From: Saccharibacillus kuerlensis DSM 22868
Lineage (GTDB): Bacteria > Bacillota > Bacilli > Paenibacillales > Paenibacillaceae
DNA length: 64,000 nt
Direction of reading: 5' to 3'
Assembly (NCBI RefSeq): GCF_000378145.1
Contig: NZ_KB899288.1
Span: 1 to 64,000, forward strand
Of this stretch, positions 26,692 to 35,795 are shown piece after piece (within the stretch, counting starts at the first letter, position 1; each line of letters starts with the position of its first letter). The translations under genes were made by a program, and so were the position numbers. Below the pieces are notes generated by a model. The model was not told the origin of the DNA, ran no database searches, and saw nothing but the letters and a program-made list of their open reading frames with translations.

Positions 26692-26736
26692 AAAGCCTGA
26701 TTATTGCGGATCCAATCCGCAATAATCGGGGCTTTT
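26692..26736. terminator. Bidirectional terminator downstream of the DUF2325 gene
   Basis: AAAGCCTGATTATTGCGGAT pairs with ATCCGCAATAATCGGGGCTTT and is followed by TTTTT; the minus strand also ends in T residues. Confidence 0.9.
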
Positions 26737-26748
26737 TGGCATTTCGGA

Positions 26749-28908
26749 TTAGGTAACTTCGCTGCGGTTGGCTTGAAGAATCGCTTCGCGATTTTCCCAC
26801 AGCATCGTACGCAGATTGGATTTGGAGCCTTGAATAATAAAATAGGGGATGCCGGATGTTTTGGCCAGTTCGACGCCTTCCCAAGACGCGCGGTGTGACG
26901 TGGAGGTGATTAGCAGGAAGAGTGCCTGAGCCCGCCGCAGACTGGAGGCGACCAGATCGGGTCTTTCTCCGTTTTCATGCACGTAATCCGCTCCGCTTTC
27001 GGCCACAACCTCTTCAAACCATTTACGCTGTCCGCCGAGTACGACTACTGTACAGCCTTTGAGGAAAGGTTCTGGTTTGGCCTTGCGCCCCTCGCGCTTG
27101 AGCTTTGACGAAGAAGACGATGAGGGGCGGAATGAGGAAGACTCGCGGCGCGGCGCAGCTTCCGGATCGGAGAAGTCGCGGTAGACTCGGGCGAGCCGGG
27201 CAACTGATTCTTCTTCCCCGACATTGAAAATGCAGGGCGACCCGTCGGCCGGCCGTTGAATATCCAGATCCCGGGGATGAATCGGGTAGCGGCGATTCGC
27301 GTTATTCATGTCGACGGCATAGCCTGTTCCCTGCTCATCAAGCTCGACATAACCGTTATACTGGCGGATCGGAGAATAGGTATCGTCGCCTTGGAACAGC
27401 AGTTCAATCTCGTACTGTGTCCCGCTGTACTCATCTTCTCGCGGTGCACACCATACTTCAGCTTCATGCTGAAGCTGAAGTTTGTATACAATCGATTCGG
27501 TAATATTGAATGTATCGCCGTCTTCCAGCACAATATATCCGCCATGATCCCGGCGATAGAAAGTCCCCGCCTGCCCCGGTTCCGGGTTTGCAGAGATATC
27601 CCTATTTGAGGGTCCTGTTGTTTCCGTCATACGGGAGGACGACTCGGTTTTTGATTCTTCTACCGGCATGACGACGTTAGAAGCTTCATCCGGAAGTGCT
27701 GCCGGATTGGCATTCAGCAGACGTCGTCCGGCAGCGTACATGTCGACCGCATCCAGCAGGTCGAGCGTACGGCGCAGGTGGGTTCGCGCTTCCAGATCGC
27801 CCGGCTCTTCACTGCCGGGAAGTGCTGCCCCCGATATGCGCAGATCATGCCGCAGCAGCGCATCGAATCGGCGGATCGTCGAATCTGCCGATTTCGATTC
27901 CGATTCCGCCGATTCCGCTCTCGATTCGCTTGAATCGTGTTCGTGAGCAGTCATCTTTTCGCCTGCAAGGCTTGCGATCTCCGTGCGCAAGCTGTGCTCT
28001 ACGGCCTTCGCACTGCGCCGCACTTCAGTCAGCTCCGCTTCCAGACTACTGCGTTCCTGCTTGTGCTGCCGCTTCAGCTCCGACAGTCGGCTCGCTGCCG
28101 CTTCGCGCTCTTCGGTCATCCGGCTGCTCAGCCGCCGTTCGGCTTCAAGTTCCTGTTCGATGCGATCCGCATGTTCGCGAAGCTTGGCTGATTCCCGATG
28201 TGCTTCTGCTGTTTCCTTTTCGGCCCGCCGCGCACGTTCTTCTTCTCTTCGGCAGCGCTCTTCCAGCGCTTCAATCCGCTTGTTCAGCTTCTCGATCCGG
28301 CGCTGTTCGGCGGCTTCACTGCGATTTCCCGCCGCTGGCTGGCGCTCCTGCATATTCCGGCTGTATAAATCCTTCTCCCGAAGCTGCCCATCTTCATGCA
28401 GTACCAACCGTTCAAGACGTTGGTGGTCTGCCTCGGCATCGATCTTCTCATCCGCTATGGAAGTGCAGAAATAGAGAGCCCAATAGCAGTGCCATTTGCC
28501 GTAACGAACTATCCAAGCATCGGGATTTTCATCAAAGCTTTCAAGTGAAAAAGACGAATCTTCGGCATCGAGTACGGTTCGCCTTATTTCAAGCAAAATG
28601 GCTGCCGCCAGTTTGCGCCGGATCTCGAGACTGTTTCGGCCGCGGGTCGTCAGATCCAGCATGGACTTGGCAAACAGAGCTTCCGGCCATTTTGCCAAAC
28701 TTCTTCGGGCAAAAGGGAACTCCAGTGCTTGAGCCATCCTCCTTTTGGAGGGTTCGTTCATTTCCCGCAGCAGCGGAGCGACAAACTGGAGCGGCACAGC
28801 CGAAATTTGGTCTTCGCTCAGCGCTTCGACGGATAATGTCGAATCATGGTTACCGACCGGCGGGACGAGCGGTAATTTCGTTGGAACGGAAGGCTTGATT
28901 CGTTTCAT
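26749..28908 (-). CDS. DUF2325 protein with long coiled coil
   Basis: A 719-residue cytoplasmic protein. Residues about 1-170 are helical, followed by a charged coiled coil of about 170 residues (EKLNKRIEALEERCRREEER and onward), a Ser/Glu-rich linker, and a beta-rich part (YRRDHGGYIVLEDGDTFNIT, about 470-590). The C-terminal domain (about 625-715) has VVVLGGQRKWFEEVVAESGA, ALFLLITSTSHR and IPYFIIQGSKSNLRTML, which matches the Rossmann-like DUF2325 family. The start at 28908 has AAGGAGGAG with only about 3 bases of spacing to the ATG; the frame is open further upstream. The role of DUF2325 is unknown. Single-gene unit, not clearly linked to neighbours. Confidence 0.85.
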   Translation of the reverse strand: MKRIKPSVPTKLPLVPPVGNHDSTLSVEALSEDQISAVPLQFVAPLLREMNEPSKRRMAQALEFPFARRSLAKWPEALFAKSMLDLTTRGRNSLEIRRKLAAAILLEIRRTVLDAEDSSFSLESFDENPDAWIVRYGKWHCYWALYFCTSIADEKIDAEADHQRLERLVLHEDGQLREKDLYSRNMQERQPAAGNRSEAAEQRRIEKLNKRIEALEERCRREEERARRAEKETAEAHRESAKLREHADRIEQELEAERRLSSRMTEEREAAASRLSELKRQHKQERSSLEAELTEVRRSAKAVEHSLRTEIASLAGEKMTAHEHDSSESRAESAESESKSADSTIRRFDALLRHDLRISGAALPGSEEPGDLEARTHLRRTLDLLDAVDMYAAGRRLLNANPAALPDEASNVVMPVEESKTESSSRMTETTGPSNRDISANPEPGQAGTFYRRDHGGYIVLEDGDTFNITESIVYKLQLQHEAEVWCAPREDEYSGTQYEIELLFQGDDTYSPIRQYNGYVELDEQGTGYAVDMNNANRRYPIHPRDLDIQRPADGSPCIFNVGEEESVARLARVYRDFSDPEAAPRRESSSFRPSSSSSSKLKREGRKAKPEPFLKGCTVVVLGGQRKWFEEVVAESGADYVHENGERPDLVASSLRRAQALFLLITSTSHRASWEGVELAKTSGIPYFIIQGSKSNLRTMLWENREAILQANRSEVT

Positions 28909-29109
28909 GGGCTCCTCCTTCTGGATGGACAGCCAATCCCGGCGAAGCCGGTGTGCGCAAAGTGTCATCCTTAATATATGCTTTTAAATATAACGAATTT
29001 GCACAGAGTTTACATTATGAAAATGATGAATTCGACATTTTTCGAGAAAAAGACGGAGTTTGAAGAGTTAAAAAAGTAAAAGAATGGCTCGAATCTAGGG
29101 GATATATGT
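28909..29109. other. Intergenic region between divergent DUF2325 and PAS-kinase genes
   Basis: AT-rich sequence of about 360 bases between genes in total (to 29271). Apart from the kinase promoter at 29107-29127 and the ribosome sites I see no gene, RNA motif or repeat. Confidence 0.6.
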
Positions 29110-29127
29110 TATAATCGTAACCGTTAC
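29107..29127 (+). promoter_or_regulatory. Extended -10 promoter and adjoining palindrome of the PAS kinase
   Basis: TGTTATAAT (TATAAT at 29110-29115) is an extended -10. GTAAC-C-GTTAC, a perfect 11-base palindrome, begins two bases later and covers the predicted start site, where a repressor or initiating-nucleotide effect could act. Confidence 0.6.
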
Positions 29128-29271
29128 CAAGCAAGGAGCGGGCAAAGGATTAACCTGCGATAGTTTTGCTCTAATTGCTGCGGTGCGGTTTGATAGAAGA
29201 GTAAGGAATTTGGGTAAATAGTGAGAATGACTGTATTTACGTATAAGAAGCTTTTTTAAAGGAGAATAAAA

Positions 29272-32200
29272 TTGACTTCGTCTTATAATCCGAATTTGTC
29301 CATATACGCACGCATATATAACAAAATGTCGACAGGTGTCCTGTTGATGACATTGGACGGTCAATGTGTCGGTGTAAACCCGGCCATCAGCCGAATTTTT
29401 GGTTGGGAGAAAGCCGGATTTCTGGGATACGGCTACCGGAACCTGCTGCTTGCAGAACAGGACAGCTCTCTGGATTTGATTGACTCGTTGGATGAATGGT
29501 TGAAAAATCCTCTTCCCTTCGAACCTGTTGAAATTCGTCTTGAACGAAAGGATGGAGAATCCGTCTGGGTCGAAGTAGAATGCGAGCTGCCGGGCGAAGA
29601 AGAGGAAGAGCAGCTTGTTGTCGTCTACATCGAGGATATATCGGATCGTAATGTGACCGTGGAAAACAAGCATGATCGCACAAGGGAAATCTATAAGCTG
29701 ATTACGCAAAATACACCGGATATGATCTCTTTCAGCAAGCCTGACGGCACACTGCTGTATGTTTCGCCTTCGGTTGAACGCACACTGGGATATACGCCTC
29801 AAGAGATGCTTGGACGGAACCGAACCTCTTATTACCATTCCGGGGATGCAACAAAAATGAAAATTGAAGGCACACTTTACGCGGAAGACCGATCTTTTGA
29901 ACGTCGGGTTCTGCATAAGGACGGAAGTGTACGCTGGGTCGATACGTCGTTTCGTCTGATTCGGGACTTGGATGGCAAGGTCAGTCGGGTACTGGTTATC
30001 GCACGTGACATAACCGAACGAAAGATGAACGATCTAATTTTGGCGAAAGCCCAGAAGATGGCGAATATCGGATCGTGGCACTGGGATATTCAGCAGCAGC
30101 AGCTTACCTTTTCCCGCGAAATGCGCGAAATTTTCGATTATACCTTGGAACCGATCGAACAAAATACAGATTCGTTTATTGCGGTTATTCATCCGGACGA
30201 TCGTGATAGCGTCGCCCAACATATCAGAGCAGCGCTCAGCCAAGGCCGTGACGGTGAACTAACATATCGGATTGTTCTTCCGGGTAACCGGGAGAAGACC
30301 ATTTACGGAATTTGGGAAGTGTTCAAAGACAGCATGACCGGAGAACCGCTGCAGATAACCGGCATCGTCCAGGATGTGACCGAACGTGTACGCATCGAAG
30401 CCAAGCTGCGAAGCAGCGAAAGCCGCTACAGATCGTTATTTTTGAACCATAATGCTGGCATAATTTCCATGGATATGAAGGGCCGTATTGTCGATGTGAA
30501 TCCGGCGCTGGTAGCCATGAGCGGCTATACAAAAGATCAGATCCTGCGATTAAGAGTCGGCATGCTTCAGCCCAAAGAATATGCGGTTCCTTCGCGAACT
30601 CATTTCCTTGCGGCACGGAACGGAGAATCGCGTACTTTCGAAACTTCATTCTATCGACGTGACGGTCGGCTTCGACATGTAAGTATCGCCTATGTGCCGA
30701 TAGGTTCCAAGAAGGATCAGTCCGGCGTATATGCAATCGTTACGGATATTACCGAGCGCAAGCAGTATGTTGCTCAGATTGAAGCACTCAGCTATCAGCA
30801 TTCGCTGCTGCTGAACACTGTGTCCGAAGGCATTATCGGCTTCGACTTGGAAGGACGCATTATGTTCACCAATCCATCGGCCGCGGCTATGCTCGGTTAT
30901 GAAGGCGGCGAAGCGATTGGATGCTCGTACTTGGATATGATGCGCCATGCAAAAACGCAGGACAGCACGTATCAGAACGGAAGCGGGAAAATGCTGGATG
31001 CGATTGCTTCCGGAGATGCGCCCCTGCAGTCTGAAGCGGTATTTTGGCGAAAAGACGGAGAAAGCTTTTTGGCGTCCTGCCAGCTTACGCCGATTATGGA
31101 TCAAGGGGAACACAGAGGAACCGTTCTGGTGTTCCGCGATGTAACCGGGGAGAAAGAAATTATCCGGGCCAAAGAATCCGCAGAGCGGGCCGATCGGGCC
31201 AAATCGGAGTTCTTGTCGATCGTCAGCCACGAGCTGCGGACACCAATGAACGGTATTATCGGCATGACGGATCTGCTGCGTGAAAGCAATCTGCAGGAAG
31301 ATCAACAGCAGTATGTCAAAATTATTTACGAAAGCAGCCATGCGCTCCTCAAAATCTTGAATGAGATTTTGGATATTAGCAAGATTGAAGCCGGACGAAT
31401 GGAGATTGAACTGTATCCCGTTGATCTGCGCGAAATGCTCAACAGTGTCATTCAGCTGTTCCTGCCGCGTGCAGTGGAAAAAGGACTGGCACTTAAGTTT
31501 GCTGCCGACGAAAGTATTCATTCTCTGCCTTCCATCATAATTGCCGACAGCGAACGTCTGCGTCAGGTACTGATCAATCTGCTTGGCAATGCGATCAAAT
31601 TTACCGAGCAAGGAAGCGTATCTCTCTGCGTAGCTCCGAAGGCATTCCGGGCGCCGAATGAACTTTGGATTGAATTTTCGGTAAGTGATACTGGAATCGG
31701 TATTGCCGCCGATAAGCAGGATAAGCTGTTCCAACCGTTCTCTCAACTGCATCCGATCTTGAATCGTAAATATGGCGGTACCGGATTAGGACTGTCGATC
31801 AGTCGGAAATTGGTTGAGTTGATGGGCGGAAGCATCTTTGTTGAAAGTGACGAAGGAGAAGGGGCAACCTTCTCCTTCCTGCTTCGTTTACTGCTGCCGG
31901 AAGCGGAAGGAGAGCGTTTTCTGGAAGCGAAGTCCGAAGAGATACCGAGCGATGTAGCGGCATCTCTCCTGCAGCCGGAACATCGGAAAAATCTTCGTAT
32001 TCTTGTTGCGGAAGATCATCCCGTCAATCGCAAGGTTATCGAGTCTATCCTTGCCCGTTTTGGCTGCACAATCGATATGGCAGAGGATGGAGAACAAGCT
32101 GTGCGTCGGGCACTGTCTCAAGACTATGACCTGATCTTCATGGATGTGCAGATGCCGGGGGTAGACGGATGCGAAGCCGCTTACCAGATTCGCACTCATC

Positions 32201-32394
32201 TGCCTGCTGGACAAGTACCGCTGATTGTCGGAGTCAGTGCTTTCGTTCGTCAAGAAGAAATCAACCGCTGCTTGACGGGCGGCATGGACGATTTTATTGC
32301 AAAACCAATTGTCGCTTCCGAAATTGAACGAATACTGAATGATCCGCGTCTGCAGCAGGGTCATCGCAGCCAGTCCGGTTCAGGAAGCATCTAA
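29272..32394 (+). CDS. Multi-PAS hybrid sensor histidine kinase/response regulator
   Basis: A 1040-residue signalling protein without membrane segments. About five PAS/PAC modules occupy residues 10-620 (for example SRIFGWEKAGFLGYGY, GYTPQEMLGRNRTSYYHSGD, NIGSWHWDIQQQQLTFSREM). They are followed by HisKA with SEFLSIVSHELRTPMNGIIG (phospho-acceptor His), an ATPase domain (NAIKFTEQGS, DTGIGIA, KYGGTGLGLSISRKLVELMG) and a C-terminal receiver (ILVAEDHPVNRKVIESILA, FMDVQMPGVDG with the Asp, and a conserved Lys in FIAKP). It starts with TTG, AAAGGAG 7 bases upstream. There is no Hpt or output regulator beside it, so the partner is elsewhere. The soluble PAS array suggests an intracellular signal such as redox, light or a ligand. 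Confidence 0.94.
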   Translation: MTSSYNPNLSIYARIYNKMSTGVLLMTLDGQCVGVNPAISRIFGWEKAGFLGYGYRNLLLAEQDSSLDLIDSLDEWLKNPLPFEPVEIRLERKDGESVWVEVECELPGEEEEEQLVVVYIEDISDRNVTVENKHDRTREIYKLITQNTPDMISFSKPDGTLLYVSPSVERTLGYTPQEMLGRNRTSYYHSGDATKMKIEGTLYAEDRSFERRVLHKDGSVRWVDTSFRLIRDLDGKVSRVLVIARDITERKMNDLILAKAQKMANIGSWHWDIQQQQLTFSREMREIFDYTLEPIEQNTDSFIAVIHPDDRDSVAQHIRAALSQGRDGELTYRIVLPGNREKTIYGIWEVFKDSMTGEPLQITGIVQDVTERVRIEAKLRSSESRYRSLFLNHNAGIISMDMKGRIVDVNPALVAMSGYTKDQILRLRVGMLQPKEYAVPSRTHFLAARNGESRTFETSFYRRDGRLRHVSIAYVPIGSKKDQSGVYAIVTDITERKQYVAQIEALSYQHSLLLNTVSEGIIGFDLEGRIMFTNPSAAAMLGYEGGEAIGCSYLDMMRHAKTQDSTYQNGSGKMLDAIASGDAPLQSEAVFWRKDGESFLASCQLTPIMDQGEHRGTVLVFRDVTGEKEIIRAKESAERADRAKSEFLSIVSHELRTPMNGIIGMTDLLRESNLQEDQQQYVKIIYESSHALLKILNEILDISKIEAGRMEIELYPVDLREMLNSVIQLFLPRAVEKGLALKFAADESIHSLPSIIIADSERLRQVLINLLGNAIKFTEQGSVSLCVAPKAFRAPNELWIEFSVSDTGIGIAADKQDKLFQPFSQLHPILNRKYGGTGLGLSISRKLVELMGGSIFVESDEGEGATFSFLLRLLLPEAEGERFLEAKSEEIPSDVAASLLQPEHRKNLRILVAEDHPVNRKVIESILARFGCTIDMAEDGEQAVRRALSQDYDLIFMDVQMPGVDGCEAAYQIRTHLPAGQVPLIVGVSAFVRQEEINRCLTGGMDDFIAKPIVASEIERILNDPRLQQGHRSQSGSGSI

Positions 32395-32424
32395 TTCAAA
32401 TAGATCGAAGGATCCAAACAGAAC

Positions 32425-32478
32425 GAATGATTTGCATAGACTTAACGATTCGCATAGATTGAACGATTTGAACAGAAC
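32425..32478. repeat. Three imperfect copies of an 18-bp unit
   Basis: Units of the type AA(C/T)GATT(T/C)GCATAGA(C/T)T repeat just downstream of the PAS kinase stop; the last copy reads AACGATTTGAACAGAAC. Non-coding. Confidence 0.6.
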
Positions 32479-32484
32479 ATGATG

Positions 32485-32526
32485 AAAAGCTCATCTTTCG
32501 ATCCCGGATCGAAAGATGGGCTTTTT
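32485..32526 (+). terminator. Terminator of the PAS kinase gene
   Basis: AAAAGCTCATCTTTCGATC pairs with GATCGAAAGATGGGCTTTT across a CCG loop with a T tail. Confidence 0.92.
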
Positions 32527-32678
32527 CGTTTGAATGTACAGTTTTCTTTTTCCATTTCAAGCAACCTTCTGTAGATTCTATTCGTTGGTAAATGTAGGAA
32601 GGTACTTGATTTATTGACCATAGAGTTAAGAAAGATATGCAAAGTATATAGTAAAGGAAAAAAGGGGGTCTACTAAAA

Positions 32679-34001
32679 ATGTATACGACAAAGAAAAAGT
32701 ATACGACAGGGAAGAGACCGGAGATCAAAAAAAATTTAAAGAAAATCGGTATGCGAAGTCTGGTGCTGGCATCCCTGGTGGCCGTAACAGCAGGCTGTTC
32801 GAACGAAACGGAGACGGAAGCTTATCAATCGGCCTATACGGCCGAGGATGTCAATCCAAAGCTTGCGGCGTCGATGAACCGATTTGCACTGGATTTCTAC
32901 ACTATGCTGGAGCAGCACCCGGGCGAAAAAGACGTAGGACCTAATCGGATGATCTCGCCGGCAGGCATTGCTATGGCACTGTCCATGCTCAAGGCGGGTG
33001 CGGAAGGCGAAACGAAGCGTCAGATGGATGAAGCGCTGCGGCTGAACGGGATGTCCCTAGAAGACTTGGCCAAAGGACAGATGATTTTACGTGATCTGCT
33101 GCGGGGTTCAGATCCGTCGGTCCATATGGCGATCGCCAATTCACTGTGGAGCCGCGAAGGCTTTGAGTTGAACAAGGATTATGTCTCGCAGATTGAGAAA
33201 AGCTACGGAGCTCAGGTGCAGGCGCTGGATTTTTCCAAGGAGCAGGCTGTCAACACGATGAACCAATGGGCTTCTGACAATACTGCGGGGAAAATTCCGA
33301 AAGTGATCGAGGCGCCGCTTAGCGATGAGCTTATGCTGCTGTTGATGAACGCCATGTATTTCAAAGGGGATTGGACCGAACCTTTTGAAAAAGAACAAAC
33401 CAAAGATCTTCCGTTCCATACGGAAGACGGTGAAGCCGTCGATGTACCGACGATGCATCAGAGCGGCGACTACGATTATCTGGACGAAGAAGGATTCCAA
33501 GCCATCCGTCTGCCATACGGCGAATCCAAAAACTTCGGCATGATTCTCGCACTTCCAGACGAAGATCGCTCGCTCGATGATTTTAAGCGACGGAATCTGC
33601 CGGAATTCGAGAAGTGGAGTAAGGACTTGACCGATCAGCCGGGCATTATCGAACTGCCACGCTTCAAGCTGTCGGACAAATTGGAGCTGAACGATGCCTT
33701 GTCTGCGTTGGGAATGCCTGCAGCATTCGACGACCAACAGGCTGAACTCGGCGGACTTGCGGCTTCCGGTGCTGACCCCGGCGAACTTTACGTCGACTTC
33801 GTTACACACGATACATTCGTTGAAGTGAACGAGGAAGGAACCGAAGCGGCAGCCGTTACGGTGATCGGCGTCGAGGCCGGTTCGGCTCCTCCAGCCCCGT
33901 TCGAGCTGAAGCTGAATCGTCCGTTCTTTTTCGCGATCACCGACCGTACCACCGGTTTAATCGTCTTTATGGGCGAAGTCGGCAATCCGCTGGAGAGCTG
34001 A
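32679..34001 (+). CDS. Lipoprotein serpin (serine protease inhibitor)
   Basis: A 440-residue serpin with a lipoprotein signal: a basic N-terminus, LASLVAVTAGC and a lipid-attachment Cys. The serpin fold follows in full: NRMISPAGIAMALSMLKAGA, LMLLLMNAMYFKGDWTEPF (the NAxYFKGxW signature), VPTMHQSG, and a C-terminal LNRPFFFAITDRTTGLIVFM. The reactive-centre hinge EEGTEAAA is of the inhibitory type (P15 Gly, P14 Thr, small P12-P9), so it should be an active inhibitor. Counting from the hinge puts P1-P1' near Gly-Ser in EAGSAPP, so a protease favouring small residues (elastase or subtilisin type) is the likely target. It would sit on the outer face of the membrane. AAGGGGGT precedes the ATG by about 8 bases. 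Confidence 0.95.
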   Translation: MYTTKKKYTTGKRPEIKKNLKKIGMRSLVLASLVAVTAGCSNETETEAYQSAYTAEDVNPKLAASMNRFALDFYTMLEQHPGEKDVGPNRMISPAGIAMALSMLKAGAEGETKRQMDEALRLNGMSLEDLAKGQMILRDLLRGSDPSVHMAIANSLWSREGFELNKDYVSQIEKSYGAQVQALDFSKEQAVNTMNQWASDNTAGKIPKVIEAPLSDELMLLLMNAMYFKGDWTEPFEKEQTKDLPFHTEDGEAVDVPTMHQSGDYDYLDEEGFQAIRLPYGESKNFGMILALPDEDRSLDDFKRRNLPEFEKWSKDLTDQPGIIELPRFKLSDKLELNDALSALGMPAAFDDQQAELGGLAASGADPGELYVDFVTHDTFVEVNEEGTEAAAVTVIGVEAGSAPPAPFELKLNRPFFFAITDRTTGLIVFMGEVGNPLES

Positions 34002-34041
34002 AACCAAAAGTTCAAAGCTGAAATAAAAAGCCTAAAGATGA

Positions 34042-34067
34042 AGCCCTGCGGTATAACCCGCAGGGCT
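34042..34067 (+). terminator. Hairpin after the serpin gene
   Basis: AGCCCTGCGG pairs with CCGCAGGGCT. No T-run follows, so termination is likely weak, or the hairpin marks an mRNA 3' end. Confidence 0.55.
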
Positions 34068-34256
34068 GTGCTCCATGCAGTTTGAAAAGCCTGCATCTAA
34101 AAAGACTGATAGGCAGAGGGGGAGTTCGTGAAGTTCGCCTTTGAAATCGGGAAGCCACCTCTTTGATTAAGCCTGCTTCCCGATTGAGACAGCGAACGCA
34201 GCGAACTACCCTGGAGCCGTTCAAAGAGTTTTATGCCTTACAGGATTTTCGCCCGA

Positions 34257-34290
34257 CAAAAAAGCCCCGCGGCTAAGCCGCAGGGCTTCT
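34257..34290 (-). terminator. Terminator of the DAHP synthase gene
   Basis: On the minus strand AAGCCCTGCGGC pairs with GCCGCGGGGCTT and is followed by TTTTTT. Its stem sequence resembles the hairpin at 34042-34067. Confidence 0.88.
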
Positions 34291-34293
34291 TGA

Positions 34294-35373
34294 TTAAGAA
34301 CGAGGTCCGAACAAGCCGGATTTTTTGAGTCCTTCCCAGAACTCGCCGAACTGCGGAATGTCGAACTGCTGGGCAGCATCGGACAGCGCCGTCTGAGGGT
34401 CCGGGTGTACTTCGACCATGATGCCGTCTGCGCCCGCTGCAAGAGCGGCTTTGGCGCAAGGAAGCATGATGTCTTTGCGTCCTGTCGAATGCGTCACGTC
34501 AACCATGACCGGCAGGTGCGTTTCCTGCTTGAGCAGCGGAACCGCCGAGATGTCGAGCGTGTTGCGCGTCGCTTTTTCGTATGTGCGAATGCCGCGCTCG
34601 ATCAGCATGATCTGCTCGTTGCCGCTAACCATAATGTATTCGGCCGCATGAACGAATTCGTCCAGCGTCGCGGACAGGCCGCGTTTCAGCAGAACCGGAA
34701 TCTTAGCGCCGCCGACTTCTTTCAGCAGCTCGAAGTTGTGCATGTTGCGCGCACCGATCTGGATTACGTCGATGTAATCGGCCGCCAGCTCGATATGCGA
34801 TGGATGCACGATTTCACTGATTGTCGCCAGACCGAACTCGTCCGCAACTTCCTTCAGCAGCTTCAGGCCGTCAAGACCCAGGCCTTGGAAATCGTACGGG
34901 GATGTTCTCGGTTTGAAAGCTCCGCCGCGCATAATTGTAATACCGGAGTCTTTGAGAGCCTTGGCAACCGTACGCAGCTGTTCGCGCGACTCGATCGAAC
35001 ATGGACCTGCTACGAGAACCGGGCTTGGTCCGCCGACCTGCACGCCTTTGAATTGCACGATTGTGTCTTCCGGACGCTTTTTGCGGCTGACCAGCAGCTG
35101 ACGCTTATGGTCTTCCTGTTGAATGTTTAGCGATGCCTTGAAAATTTCCTTGAACAAGTGCTTCAGCGTACTGTCAGGGAATGGACCCTTATTCAGGCCA
35201 GTGATGCGATCCAGAATTTCTTTTTCGCGCTCCGGCTCGAATTTTGGGACACCTTGGGATTCTTTGACTTGACCGATTTGATGTACCAGTTCGGCACGTT
35301 TGCTGAGTAGTTCCAGAAGCTGGGAGTCGATTCCATCAACACTCGCTCGCAGCTGTTCCAATGTTTCATTCAT
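34294..35373 (-). CDS. aroF: Bifunctional chorismate mutase / DAHP synthase
   Basis: First step of aromatic amino acid synthesis (3-deoxy-7-phosphoheptulonate from PEP and erythrose 4-phosphate) fused to an N-terminal chorismate mutase domain, as in the Bacillus enzyme (called aroA in B. subtilis). Of 359 residues, 1-90 are the AroQ-type mutase ([20 protein letters not shown]). Residues 105-355 are the type I-beta barrel with [55 protein letters not shown] and [20 protein letters not shown]. In this class the mutase domain binds prephenate/chorismate and gives feedback control. The ribosome site AAGGAG is about 12 bases from the ATG, longer than usual. Single gene with its own terminator. Confidence 0.97.
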   Translation of the reverse strand: MNETLEQLRASVDGIDSQLLELLSKRAELVHQIGQVKESQGVPKFEPEREKEILDRITGLNKGPFPDSTLKHLFKEIFKASLNIQQEDHKRQLLVSRKKRPEDTIVQFKGVQVGGPSPVLVAGPCSIESREQLRTVAKALKDSGITIMRGGAFKPRTSPYDFQGLGLDGLKLLKEVADEFGLATISEIVHPSHIELAADYIDVIQIGARNMHNFELLKEVGGAKIPVLLKRGLSATLDEFVHAAEYIMVSGNEQIMLIERGIRTYEKATRNTLDISAVPLLKQETHLPVMVDVTHSTGRKDIMLPCAKAALAAGADGIMVEVHPDPQTALSDAAQQFDIPQFGEFWEGLKKSGLFGPRS

Positions 35374-35593
35374 ATCTGCATAGTCTCCTTATTAGCTGCA
35401 ACCCTGTTCCTCCGTCGACATAATCGCAAAAGAGCGTCAAGACTCCTTCTGCTTTACCGCGTTGTTTCTGGACAGGATTGAAAAGCTTATTTCTAGACAT
35501 TTTAATCCCGCTGCGCATACATAGCAAGACGCGGAAGCTTTTTTAGTCAAAAAACGCAAGAAAAAGACCGATTTTTTTTATCAAGCCATATGG

Positions 35594-35599
35594 TAAAAT
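35594..35599 (+). promoter_or_regulatory. Probable -10 of the ald promoter
   Basis: TGGTAAAAT has an extended -10 form with TAAAAT at 35594-35599. A clear -35 is not seen. The transcript would carry a leader of about 190 bases that includes the 100-bp inverted-repeat element below. The remainder of 35374-35795 shows no gene. Confidence 0.4.
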
Positions 35600-35673
35600 A
35601 GAAATTGGGAACTTTAACCAACTACTGTCGCAGCGGTTAAAGCCGTTTCCAGTGCAGATCAAACCAGTCGAGG

Positions 35674-35773
35674 AGCCTGTCTCAATCCGCTGCCCGGTTT
35701 CGCCCCTCTGAGTCGCACCTAAACCGTGTGCGGTTCGGAGGGGCGAAATCCTACTATTTAAGTGAGACAAGCT
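35674..35773. repeat. 100-bp element with terminal inverted repeats and internal hairpin
   Basis: AGCCTGTCTCA (35674-35684) and TGAGACAAGCT (35763-35773) are 11-bp terminal inverted repeats with one mismatch. Inside, GGTTTCGCCCCTCTGA pairs with TTCGGAGGGGCGAAATCC, with a further small stem between. It is either a miniature insertion (MITE-like; GCCTGTCTCA recalls some IS ends) or a structured leader of ald, ending 22 bases before the ald start. No target duplication is obvious. Confidence 0.6.
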
Positions 35774-35795
35774 GCTAGAGTCAGGAGGAAGAAGT

